Source: Clostridia bacterium (GTDB lineage: Bacteria; Bacillota; Clostridia; Christensenellales; Aristaeellaceae). Taken from it: a stretch of 32,746 nt of DNA. The notes under the pieces are model-generated. The model worked only from the letters and a program-made list of their open reading frames with translations. It ran no database searches and was not told the DNA's origin. Position numbers and translations under genes: made by a program. Positions 1 through 7,124 of this stretch are shown one piece after another. Every line of letters starts with the position of its first letter. The first letter of the stretch is position 1. The stretch is from contig JAFUHD010000360.1 in the NCBI GenBank assembly GCA_017469025.1, forward strand, positions 1 to 32,746, read 5' to 3'.

Positions 1-239
1 TAGCCAAATAAATTAATGAAAACAACCCGTTATTGCACATCTGTTATGACCGAAGCATGGCATCGTCCCCAGTTTTCTGTTATACTGAACACATTACAGA
101 CAGCAGCAAAACTGTACGATAATCAGCCTGTCTGATAACAGGAATAATGCAGTCCGTGACATCTTGTGGGCATGGTATTCGGATTGCTGAAAATGGCATT
201 TGGACTGATACGGTACCTATAGCACGTCTTTACGGAGAT
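1..239 (+). other. Non-coding upstream region with possible promoter and degenerate repeat unit
   Basis: No convincing gene is visible. An extended -10 (TG, one base, then TATACT at 81-86) could start a transcript of about 245 nt ahead of the 331 gene, but its -35 is poor. A small hairpin (CCTGT / ACAGG) lies near 124-139. Bases 206-229 match bases 285-308 of the downstream repeat at 20 of 24 positions, so a degenerate partial copy of the repeat core sits 79 nt upstream of the good copy. Confidence 0.4.
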
Positions 240-323
240 GGCCCAGCACTTCGTGCTGGTTTGTCAAATCATGACAACTGCAATTGATACGGTGCCGAAA
301 GCACGACTATGTCATTAAAGGAG
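240..323 (+). repeat. Structured leader repeat, copy 1
   Basis: This non-coding element immediately precedes the 331 gene and ends in its Shine-Dalgarno (AAAGGAG, 317-323). It contains hairpin I (CCAGCAC 243-249, loop TTC, GTGCTGG 253-259), an inverted repeat (TTGTCA 261-266 / TGACAA 272-277), and hairpin III (GTGC 292-295, CGAAA loop, GCAC 301-304). ATGACA at 271-276 can instead pair with TGTCAT at 310-315, enclosing hairpin III and ending two bases before the Shine-Dalgarno region. Over 64 nt it differs at only three positions from copy 4 at the far end of the window. The RNA role is an inference; a mobile promoter/leader or an IS-derived repeat is the alternative. Confidence 0.85.
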
Positions 324-330
324 ATTCATC

Positions 331-723
331 ATGGGCATCATCCGACAGTTGAATAAAAAAAACGGCAAAGTGATGATCTACGAAACGTATACCGAAACAG
401 ATCCGGAAACTGGCAGGAAGCGCACCAGACGCAAATACCTTGGTACAGAAAATCCTGATGACGGTTCCATCATTCCCTCCTCCGGAAAGCGCGGCAGAAA
501 GCCAGGCATCCCTAACCGCCCAAAGGTTGTCTCTGAAGAGGCACTGTCTGGAAAAATAGACGAACTCAGAAAACTTCAGGCTGAAGAACAGGCACTGATG
601 GAACAGATTAGAGTGCTGAAGCAACAGACTGCAAAAATGCATGAACTCTTTCAGTCCATTTCAAAAGTCCTGTCCACTCTCTCGGATGAGATGCATGACA
701 CAAAGCAGCAGATGGACAAATAG
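331..723 (+). CDS. Small coiled-coil protein with AT-hook-like motif
   Basis: A 130-residue protein of unknown function. The start follows AAAGGAG with a 7-nt spacer, both supplied by the repeat element. Residues 1-50 (lysine/arginine-rich, a YETYTETDPETGRKRTRRKYLG-type stretch, then GTENPDDGSIIP) resemble in style the N-terminal segment of IS1634-like transposases, where a 'GKIDPETGEI.P' block occurs. Residues about 53-58 (KRGRKPG) look like an AT-hook core for minor-groove DNA binding. Residues about 68-128 are heptad-like, rich in E, K, Q and L, and likely a coiled coil. No transposase catalytic domain follows, so it is either a stand-alone DNA-binding/coiled-coil protein or a domesticated fragment of a mobile element. 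It lies 48 nt before the FIST-HD-GYP gene on the same strand and could be co-transcribed. Confidence 0.7.
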   Translation: MGIIRQLNKKNGKVMIYETYTETDPETGRKRTRRKYLGTENPDDGSIIPSSGKRGRKPGIPNRPKVVSEEALSGKIDELRKLQAEEQALMEQIRVLKQQTAKMHELFQSISKVLSTLSDEMHDTKQQMDK

Positions 724-771
724 CATACAGCGGATATGCTGTCCATGATCAACACACAAACGTAGCATGAT

Positions 772-2679
772 ATGTGGCAAAAACACTTCGAGTACCATAC
801 AATTGATGAAACCATACAGGATATTCCCGAGATTGCAAAGATGCTTGCCGCCATTCCTCACAGAGACGCGCTTCTGATCATCTTTACAACGGCAATTGGG
901 AAGTCAGACTTTGAACGGCTCCTGCCGGTTCTTGACCATCTTCTGCCGGATATCAGCCGTGTCGGTATTTCTGAATACCCGATGCTTGACAATACACCTG
1001 AAACTGCCGTCAAACTCAATCTGATACTGGCCAAGGAAACCCGTTTTACACCGGTTCAGATTCCATGCCTTCCCGGCAGCGAATGTGCTGCAGCAGATCA
1101 GCTGAGTGCCATCATGAAGGATATCCCGGATATCAAGGGCGTCCTGCTTTATCCGTCAAACCCGTCGCTTGACATTACGGCATTTCTGCGTATCGCATCC
1201 GACGGTTGCGGCGATATTCCATTCTTTGGCGCCTCTGCATTGCCAATGCAGTCCTATGAAACAGATCATCCAGACTTTGGAAATGCATTCTGTATCGGAC
1301 AGACTGCCTGTAGCAGCGGCTTCTCCACTGTTATTCTGTCAGGTGCCGAGCTTTCTGTCCATGTTGAATACATTCTGGGCTGGCAGCCGATCGGCCGGGA
1401 GATGGCCTTTACGCTCGGACCGCGCAGTGGCGTGGGTGAAAGCACGGTACATACCATTGACCGGCAGCCTGCCATTGATATCTACCAAAAATATCTGGGC
1501 GTTGGCTGGGACGAACATTTCGTGCTGAACGTCTGCGAATTTCCGCTGATGGTGGAGCGGAACGGAATGAAGATCTGCATGGTTCCGTTCAGAACGGAAA
1601 ACGGCGATCTGTTCTTCGCCGGTCCGCTTTACAATGGAGAACGCCTCCGGTTCTCATACTGCACACATGAAGAACTGCTCGGTGCTACCGAATCTGCTGC
1701 TAACCGCATGACTGCTTTCGAACCGGATGCACTTATCCTGACACTGTGCGGAAACCGTATCCGTTTCCTGCGCGATCAGGCTTCCACCGAATGGCATCGC
1801 TTTCAGGCAATCCTGCCCGATCTCACATACAGCCATGGAAACTGTGAACTGTTTTACCAGAATGGAAAAGGCGGTGTTCTCAACAGCGCTTTCGTGGCCT
1901 TCGGCATGCATGAGCATTCCAGATGTCCCCATCCCCTGCCCGGATATCAGTTGCCGGAAACAGCAGGTATTCCTGATCAGAATCCCATCCCGCTTTCCTA
2001 CCGCGTTTCCCACTTTTTCCACGTCATGACAGAGGAACTGGTCAGTCTTGAACAGAACCTTGAAAATGAAGTGAGACTCAAGACCCAGGAAAATGAAAAT
2101 CTTGCACTGCATGTCGTAATGACGCTGGCAGATGCCATTGATGCCAAGGACACCTATACCAACGGCCATTCCGCACGCGTTGCACAGTATTCCCGGGAAA
2201 TTGCCCGCCGGTATGGCTATACACAGCGCCAGCAGAATGCCATCTACATCATGGGACTCCTTCATGACGTTGGAAAGATCGGTGTACCGGACGCTGTAAT
2301 CAACAAGCCATCCAGACTGACAGATGAGGAATTTGCACTCATTAAAACACATCCGGCCGTCGGCGCCCGTATTCTTGGAAACATCCGGGAAATGCCGCTT
2401 CTTGCCACCGGTGCCCACTGGCATCATGAACGCTATGACGGGCACGGCTATCCGGACGGACTGAAGGGAACGGATATTCCTGAAGAGGCGCGCATCATTG
2501 GTGTCGCAGATGCATATGACGCCATGACCAGCAACCGGAGCTACCGGGGTTCCATGCCGCAAAGCACCGTACGTGAACAGATCGTAAAAGGACGCGGTAC
2601 ACAGTTTGATCCTGTTTTCGCGGATATCATGCTGAAAATGATTGATGAAGACCGGGATTATACCATGCGTGAAACCTGA
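772..2679 (+). CDS. FIST sensor / HD-GYP cyclic-di-GMP phosphodiesterase
   Basis: A 635-residue cytoplasmic signalling protein. Residues about 30-400 fit FIST_N and FIST_C, a family proposed to bind small ligands such as amino acids. A helical linker (about 420-450, 'EQNLENEVRLKTQENE') leads to an HD-GYP domain (about 455-625). Its HD pair is in LLHDVGKIG (His498, Asp499) and the signature HHERYDGHGYP starts at His551, so the metal site and GYP loop look intact. HD-GYP proteins hydrolyse cyclic di-GMP to pGpG or GMP. There are no membrane segments or signal peptide. The start at 772 has no good Shine-Dalgarno; an in-frame stop at 763 prevents a longer form. A strong terminator follows. FIST domains more often sit on kinases or GGDEF/EAL proteins, so the HD-GYP pairing is less usual. 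Confidence 0.9.
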   Translation: MWQKHFEYHTIDETIQDIPEIAKMLAAIPHRDALLIIFTTAIGKSDFERLLPVLDHLLPDISRVGISEYPMLDNTPETAVKLNLILAKETRFTPVQIPCLPGSECAAADQLSAIMKDIPDIKGVLLYPSNPSLDITAFLRIASDGCGDIPFFGASALPMQSYETDHPDFGNAFCIGQTACSSGFSTVILSGAELSVHVEYILGWQPIGREMAFTLGPRSGVGESTVHTIDRQPAIDIYQKYLGVGWDEHFVLNVCEFPLMVERNGMKICMVPFRTENGDLFFAGPLYNGERLRFSYCTHEELLGATESAANRMTAFEPDALILTLCGNRIRFLRDQASTEWHRFQAILPDLTYSHGNCELFYQNGKGGVLNSAFVAFGMHEHSRCPHPLPGYQLPETAGIPDQNPIPLSYRVSHFFHVMTEELVSLEQNLENEVRLKTQENENLALHVVMTLADAIDAKDTYTNGHSARVAQYSREIARRYGYTQRQQNAIYIMGLLHDVGKIGVPDAVINKPSRLTDEEFALIKTHPAVGARILGNIREMPLLATGAHWHHERYDGHGYPDGLKGTDIPEEARIIGVADAYDAMTSNRSYRGSMPQSTVREQIVKGRGTQFDPVFADIMLKMIDEDRDYTMRET

Positions 2680-2683
2680 TTCA

Positions 2684-2714
2684 CTGCAGCCAACAGGCTG
2701 CAGTTTTTCTTTTT
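2684..2714 (+). terminator. Rho-independent terminator of the FIST-HD-GYP gene
   Basis: Perfect 8-bp stem CTGCAGCC (2684-2691), AACA loop, GGCTGCAG (2696-2703), followed by a T-rich tract (TTTTTCTTTTT). It begins 5 nt after the stop codon. Confidence 0.93.
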
Positions 2715-2782
2715 AAACATTTTTTATAATCTGTATTGTTTGTGAATCAGTCCGTGTGTTTTTTATGGTGTTTGATGCCGAT

Positions 2783-2811
2783 TTGACATTTTCCCGTTAT
2801 TCTGCTAAAAT
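2783..2811 (+). promoter_or_regulatory. Strong sigma-A type promoter for citrate synthase
   Basis: Consensus -35 TTGACA (2783-2788), 17-nt spacer, -10 TAAAAT (2806-2811) preceded by an extended-10 TGC. Transcription would start near 2818, giving a leader of about 160 nt before the citrate synthase start. Confidence 0.85.
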
Positions 2812-2977
2812 GGATAATATTTCACTCGTGCAGCAGAAATGAAGCCGCACCCTGAAGTCCGGTCATTTATGGCCTGTTCCGGGGAAACGCCGGCATCCAT
2901 CTGCCGTTCTGTCAATACGGACAGACAGAGCTGACATGAAATTGAACGTTTCAATTCCTGCGATAATGGAGGTACCT
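2812..2977 (+). promoter_or_regulatory. Long 5' leader of citrate synthase with symmetric element at the ribosome site
   Basis: The leader is about 160 nt. It contains TCTGTC / GACAGA arms near 2908-2925 and, directly upstream of the GGAGG (2968-2972), a palindrome ATTGAA (2941-2946) CGT TTCAAT (2950-2955) extendable to 2938-2958 with one mismatch. It could be an operator or an RNA hairpin gating the ribosome site. I compared it mentally with glycine, THF and other common riboswitch signatures and saw no match. Function is not known. Confidence 0.45.
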
Positions 2978-4336
2978 ATGGAAAAAAGAAACTATGCAGA
3001 AATTACGCCCGAAATCATGACGCTGACAGACAGATGCATTCACAATGGGATCATTGACAAAGAGCTCTATGATCTGTACAAAGTCAATCGCGGTCTGCGC
3101 GACCTGAATGGCGTCGGTGTCCTTACAGGGCTTACCGAAATCTCCGAGATCATCGCCAAGACAAAGGACGGACAGCCTCTCGATGGACAGCTGTATTACC
3201 GCGGATATGACATTCACGACCTGGTTTGCGGCTTTCTGACGGATCACCGGTTTGGCTATGAGGAAATTGTCTATCTGCTTCTCTTTGGTGAGCTGCCGAC
3301 TATTAATGAGCTTGCAGAATTTAACCGGCTTCTTGGCAGCTATCGCTCTCTTCCGAACTCCTTTGTCCGGGACATTATCATGAAGGCACCCAGTACAAAT
3401 CTCATGAATTCCATGGCCCGCAGCGTTCTGACGCTGTATTCGTACGACAATGAACCGGAGGATATCTCGCTGTCCAATGTTCTCCGCCAGTGCATCCAGC
3501 TCATCGCCGTGTTTCCACAGCTTGCGCTGTACAGCTATCAGGCATATGACTACTACCTCCGCAACGGAACCAGCTTTTTCATTCATGACCCGGATCCCAT
3601 GCTGTCCACAGCAGAGAACATCCTGCGCATGCTGCGCCCTGATGGAAAATACACCGAGGTGGAAGCGCGGGTTCTTGACATGGCACTCGTCGTCCACGCT
3701 GAACACGGCGGCGGAAACAACTCCTCATTCACCACTCATGTGGTGACCTCCTCCGGCACCGATACCTACTCTGCCATTGCCGCCGCCCTGGGTTCTCTCA
3801 AGGGACCAAAGCATGGCGGTGCCAATATCAAAGTCACACATATGTTTGAGGAAATCAAAACCCATGTCATTGACTGGACAGACGATGATGAAATCAATGC
3901 CTACCTCAGGCTCATCCTGCACAAAGGTGCATTTGATCATACAGGGCTCATCTACGGCATCGGACATGCCATCTATTCAAAATCAGATCCCCGCGCCGAG
4001 ATTTTCCGCCGTTTTGTTGAAGAGCTTGCCAAAGAGAAGGGGCGCGAAAAGGAATACCAGCTTTATGCAAATGTTGAGCGGCTTGCCCCGCAGCTGATCG
4101 GCAGTGAACGCAGAATGTACAAAGGTGTCAGTGCAAACGTCGACTTTTACAGCGGTTTTGTCTACCAGATGCTGGGCATTCCAGAGGAGCTCTTCACTCC
4201 GATCTTTGCCATTGCACGCATCGCCGGCTGGAGTGCACACCGGCTTGAGGAACTGATCAATGGCAACCGCATCATCCGTCCGGCCTATATGGCCGTTAAA
4301 TCACGGGAACAATATGTTCCTCTTTCCAGCCGCTGA
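2978..4336 (+). CDS. gltA: Citrate synthase
   Basis: Condenses acetyl-CoA and oxaloacetate to citrate in the cytoplasm. The predicted protein has 452 residues. I chose 2978 because GGAGG at 2968-2972 is well placed; an upstream in-frame ATG at 2936 has no ribosome site and would overlap the palindromic leader element. Family motifs are clear: HAEHGGGNNSSF near residues 240-251, GPKHGGAN with His279, GIGHAIY with His330 and VDFYSGF with Asp389, matching the His-His-Asp catalytic set of citrate synthases (the His330-Asp389 spacing of 59 is close to the E. coli spacing). The C-terminal FAIARIAGWSAHRLEE block is also typical. It is a single gene with its own promoter; no aconitase or isocitrate dehydrogenase is adjacent, so it probably serves a partial branch toward 2-oxoglutarate and glutamate. 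A Re-type or methylcitrate synthase is less likely. Confidence 0.95.
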   Translation: MEKRNYAEITPEIMTLTDRCIHNGIIDKELYDLYKVNRGLRDLNGVGVLTGLTEISEIIAKTKDGQPLDGQLYYRGYDIHDLVCGFLTDHRFGYEEIVYLLLFGELPTINELAEFNRLLGSYRSLPNSFVRDIIMKAPSTNLMNSMARSVLTLYSYDNEPEDISLSNVLRQCIQLIAVFPQLALYSYQAYDYYLRNGTSFFIHDPDPMLSTAENILRMLRPDGKYTEVEARVLDMALVVHAEHGGGNNSSFTTHVVTSSGTDTYSAIAAALGSLKGPKHGGANIKVTHMFEEIKTHVIDWTDDDEINAYLRLILHKGAFDHTGLIYGIGHAIYSKSDPRAEIFRRFVEELAKEKGREKEYQLYANVERLAPQLIGSERRMYKGVSANVDFYSGFVYQMLGIPEELFTPIFAIARIAGWSAHRLEELINGNRIIRPAYMAVKSREQYVPLSSR

Positions 4337-4562
4337 AATATCCCGTTTTCGGTACTGGCCGAGCTTCATCAATGCATGTCCATCTGGCGTTGTCGTTTCC
4401 ATCTATTAAAAGACGGGCTGTCGTTTTTGAAACCGGCTGTTCATTGCAGGTAAGCCTGCGCATCCCCGCATCACAGACAGTTTCATCAGCTCGTCCTGCT
4501 GTCTGAGTGAATGCTGACGTGCGTTATTTGAGAAAGAAGCAGCCTAAACAGTCGTAAAACGG
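4337..4562. other. Intergenic region without recognisable gene
   Basis: The stretch between citrate synthase and the pectin operon terminator holds only a small hairpin (GCAGG 4446-4450, TAAG, CCTGC 4455-4459) without a U-tract. No clear terminator for citrate synthase is seen; it may rely on the hairpin at 4566-4593 read from the other side, which lacks a T-run in that direction. Confidence 0.5.
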
Positions 4563-4593
4563 AAAAGCCCGGAAACCAAACGGTTTCCGGGCT
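4563..4593 (-). terminator. Terminator of the pectin operon
   Basis: Perfect 12-bp stem AGCCCGGAAACC (4566-4577), 4-nt loop, GGTTTCCGGGCT (4582-4593). On the minus strand it ends in TTTT, followed by CCGTTTTA. It lies 60 nt after the GH105 stop. Confidence 0.9.
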
Positions 4594-4652
4594 GCATGTT
4601 TACAGGCCATATGGCCTGAAGATCGGCTCTTCAACGATCAGGAGAGGAACTT

Positions 4653-5747
4653 TTACGGCCGTACGGTTTCCAGATACATCTGAAACCGCTCCATCTCAGT
4701 ACACATGAGCAGAAATGCCCCCACGCCGTGAAGGTCGTTGACATTCACAGGACGCGCACAGTAGAACGCATAATCGCCGACACCGGTTCCGATGCAGACA
4801 TTTCCGACCAGCAGATCGTCCCCGTCAAAAGTCAGTGAGCGGATGACCCCGTCATAACCACGACGGGCATTTTCAGCATACTCGGCAGGCATAAACCCGA
4901 GACGCATCGCCTTGCACAGGGCGGCCACATAAAGACAGCTGCAGGAATTTTCAAGCCAGTTGTCCGGCTGGCCGCCTTTGTCGACCACCTGATACCAGCG
5001 TCCATCCTCTGACTGGAACCTGCACAGAGATCTGAGCAGATCTACTGCAAGATCACGCAGTGCCATCCGGTCCTCGACAGTCTCATCCAGATAGTCAAGG
5101 TCATTGAGCAGTGCCACGGGCACCCAGCCCATGGAACGGCCCCAGAACTCATGTGAACATCCTGTAACGGAGTCCGCCCACGGCGTCGTTCCTGTACCGT
5201 CCCAGGCATGATACCACAGTCCCGTACGGGCATCGCGTGTCTTTTTGGCCATCAGCTTCGCCTGCCAGACAACCGTATCACTCAGCTGCGGACGATGGAA
5301 GCGGGCAGCATATTCCGCGCAGAACGGACCTGCCATGTACAGACCGTCCAGCCACATCTGGTCTTTCAGCGTTGTCTTGTGCCAGTATCCGCCCTCGGCG
5401 TTGACGGGAATATCCTTTACCTCCTGCCAGACGGATTCAAGGCACTTTGAATAGAATGGATCACCGGTCCGGTCAAGGAGCGGGAACAGCAGAATGCCTG
5501 GCTGAATATCATCCAGGTCCGCATGTACCCCTTTCAGAATCCTGCCGTCATGGTCAAAGACCGAATCCACCCAGTCCTTCATGTAGGTAAAGTATTTTTC
5601 TTCCCTGCACAGTTTCCACGTTTCATACATTCCGGACAGAAAAACACCCTGATGATAATGAAACCGTCCGACAGGCGGCAGTTCCGGTGCCGCATACCGG
5701 CGCATCATGGTCTCACAGGCCGCCCGTGCATATTCAAGTGCGTTCAT
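4653..5747 (-). CDS. GH105 unsaturated rhamnogalacturonyl hydrolase
   Basis: A 364-residue GH105 (YteR/YesR-like) enzyme that releases the 4,5-unsaturated galacturonic acid left by pectin lyases from rhamnogalacturonan oligomers. No signal peptide is present, so it acts in the cytoplasm, as in Bacillus subtilis. The (alpha/alpha)6-barrel sequence includes KDQMWLDGLYMAGPF near residues 128-142; Asp134 is the likely counterpart of the YteR catalytic Asp143. HEFWGRSMGWVPVAL (about 200-215) and the C-terminal CIGTGVGDY block are also typical. The length is normal for the family. The start follows AAAGGGG in the 21-nt gap after the CE12 esterase. It is the last gene of a five-gene minus-strand operon and is followed by a strong terminator. 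Confidence 0.92.
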   Translation of the reverse strand: MNALEYARAACETMMRRYAAPELPPVGRFHYHQGVFLSGMYETWKLCREEKYFTYMKDWVDSVFDHDGRILKGVHADLDDIQPGILLFPLLDRTGDPFYSKCLESVWQEVKDIPVNAEGGYWHKTTLKDQMWLDGLYMAGPFCAEYAARFHRPQLSDTVVWQAKLMAKKTRDARTGLWYHAWDGTGTTPWADSVTGCSHEFWGRSMGWVPVALLNDLDYLDETVEDRMALRDLAVDLLRSLCRFQSEDGRWYQVVDKGGQPDNWLENSCSCLYVAALCKAMRLGFMPAEYAENARRGYDGVIRSLTFDGDDLLVGNVCIGTGVGDYAFYCARPVNVNDLHGVGAFLLMCTEMERFQMYLETVRP

Positions 5748-5768
5748 TTCTAGATCCCCTTTGCTGTA

Positions 5769-6437
5769 TTACTTTCCGGAATGGTCTGTCTGTGGAATGA
5801 GACCCATCTGCCGCAGCCGCTCCGAGACAATGGATGCGTAACAGAGCGCACCGGTCAGAGACGTATGCGTATCATCATCCATTCCATCCGGGTGACGCAT
5901 GTCCTGTCCCGGCAGCAGATGCAGATGAAACCTGCGGCTCCCGGCTTCGCCAAGCAGCGACTGCACTTCATGGCTTTTCTGATACAGGTCAATCAGCGGA
6001 ATACACTCATCTGCTGCCAGCGCACGCACGGCATCCACATAGGCACCGTGAGACGGCTGCAGCATGCCGTCCTGCCAGTTTCTGACACAGATCGGCGTCA
6101 GAAGGACGGGGACAGCGCCTTTTTTACGGGCACATTCCACAAATATCCGGAGATTAGACATAAAATCAGTCCAGGGCTCCGTATGCCGCTCCGGCTTGTT
6201 TCCGCCATCATTGTGTCCGAACTGGATCAGCAGCAGGTCATGCGGCTGAAGATGCGGCACAATGGCATCCAGACGCCCCTCTGCCAGAAATGTACGGGTG
6301 CTGCGTCCCGGAAATGAGCGGTTGTCAACCACCACCTCCGGCAGGAACGCGCCGATCACCTGTCCCCATCCGGTCATCTCCGTTTCCTCAGGCACATACG
6401 CAGCCGCTGTTGAATCACCACAGATAAACAGCGTCAT
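5769..6437 (-). CDS. SGNH/GDSL esterase, rhamnogalacturonan acetylesterase type (CE12)
   Basis: A 222-residue cytoplasmic SGNH hydrolase. Block I is CGDSTAA with the nucleophile Ser9, block II is the GRSTRTF glycine segment, block III is QFGHND with the oxyanion Asn, and block V is DDDTHTSLTGA with the catalytic Asp and His near residues 186-189. GRSTRTF and QFGHND are characteristic of the rhamnogalacturonan acetylesterase branch (YesT/RhgT), which removes acetyl groups from galacturonate residues. Its start overlaps the stop of the preceding esterase by 4 nt (ATGA), implying translational coupling. It is a paralogue of the neighbour but only moderately similar outside the motifs, so the two may differ in acetyl position or oligomer length. 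Confidence 0.88.
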   Translation of the reverse strand: MTLFICGDSTAAAYVPEETEMTGWGQVIGAFLPEVVVDNRSFPGRSTRTFLAEGRLDAIVPHLQPHDLLLIQFGHNDGGNKPERHTEPWTDFMSNLRIFVECARKKGAVPVLLTPICVRNWQDGMLQPSHGAYVDAVRALAADECIPLIDLYQKSHEVQSLLGEAGSRRFHLHLLPGQDMRHPDGMDDDTHTSLTGALCYASIVSERLRQMGLIPQTDHSGK

Positions 6438-7123
6438 GCCTGTCCCTCTGCCGGCATCTCAATCTCTGCGCGGATATATGGCCTGCACGCCGGCAGTGCC
6501 TGCATCTCACGGGCGACCAGTGCAGCAATCACCTTTGCGCCGGATGCGCAGAAATGTGTCTGGTCATTGTGTCCGTCCGGATAATCCGGATGTTCGCCCG
6601 GCGCCAGCTGGACGAACAGCTTTCTGGCCCGTTCCTGTCCAAGTGCAAGATAAAGCCGGCGGCTGTCCTGCTTGAGATCGCAGAGCGGAATATGTTTTTC
6701 CCGTGCGAGTTCCCGTACAGCCTTCGGATATTCGCCATGGGTATACATAAGGCTGTTGTCACCGGTAAAGAAGCGGCGGGCGACAGGGGTGATCAAAACC
6801 GGCTGTGCCCCTTTTTCCATGGCCAGCGTGCAGTAGCGCCACAGATTGTCCCTGTACGTTGTCTCCGGATCCGTATGCCGCTCGTCATCCTTTTCATCAT
6901 TGTGACCGAACTGAATCAGCAGCAGGTCTCCAGCGGACATTGCCTCCTGTACCGGTACAAACAGACCTTCCTCCCAGAAGCTGCGTGTACTGCGCCCGCT
7001 GAGCGCATGGTTCCGCACCGTAACACCCGGATTGACATACTTAGGAAGTGCCCAGCCCCAGCCGCGAAACGGAGGCGTATTATCATCGACTGTTGAGTCT
7101 CCAATCAGATAGATCGTATTCAA
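6434..7123 (-). CDS. Second SGNH/GDSL esterase, CE12 type
   Basis: A 229-residue SGNH hydrolase with the same blocks as its neighbour: LIGDSTVDD (Ser10), GRSTRSFWEEG, LIQFGHNDEKDDERHTDPETTYRDNL split over the third block, and NDQTHFCASGA with catalytic Asp/His. It is likely a rhamnogalacturonan acetylesterase with no signal peptide. The start codon is TTG at 7123, one base after the stop of the PL22-like gene; the Shine-Dalgarno AAAGGAG lies inside the 3' end of that gene, 10 nt away. It overlaps the next gene by 4 nt. TTG plus overlap on both sides suggests tightly coupled translation with PL22 and the second esterase. Confidence 0.88.
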   Translation of the reverse strand: MNTIYLIGDSTVDDNTPPFRGWGWALPKYVNPGVTVRNHALSGRSTRSFWEEGLFVPVQEAMSAGDLLLIQFGHNDEKDDERHTDPETTYRDNLWRYCTLAMEKGAQPVLITPVARRFFTGDNSLMYTHGEYPKAVRELAREKHIPLCDLKQDSRRLYLALGQERARKLFVQLAPGEHPDYPDGHNDQTHFCASGAKVIAALVAREMQALPACRPYIRAEIEMPAEGQA

Positions 7124-7124
7124 C

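Noticed and set aside
261-289. An internal promoter in the leader repeat (TTGTCA as -35)
   Set aside because: The would-be -10 is poor in copies 1, 3 and 4 (TTGATA/TGATAC type); only copy 2 has a fair TATGAT. Not supported as a shared feature, though a mobile-promoter origin is kept as an alternative.
240-323. The leader repeat as a known riboswitch (guanidine, fluoride, preQ1, glycine or cyclic-di-GMP classes)
   Set aside because: The conserved loop and junction sequences of these classes, as I remember them, are not present.
1654-2562. Long minus-strand open frame of 302 codons
   Set aside because: It lies wholly inside the FIST-HD-GYP gene, shows no family motifs, and mirrors the codon usage of the plus-strand gene.
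2941-2955. The palindrome before citrate synthase as a CcpA cre site
   Set aside because: The half-site spacing is 15 bp with a CGT centre and does not fit the 14-bp cre pattern or the AAAGCGCTTT sites elsewhere in the window.
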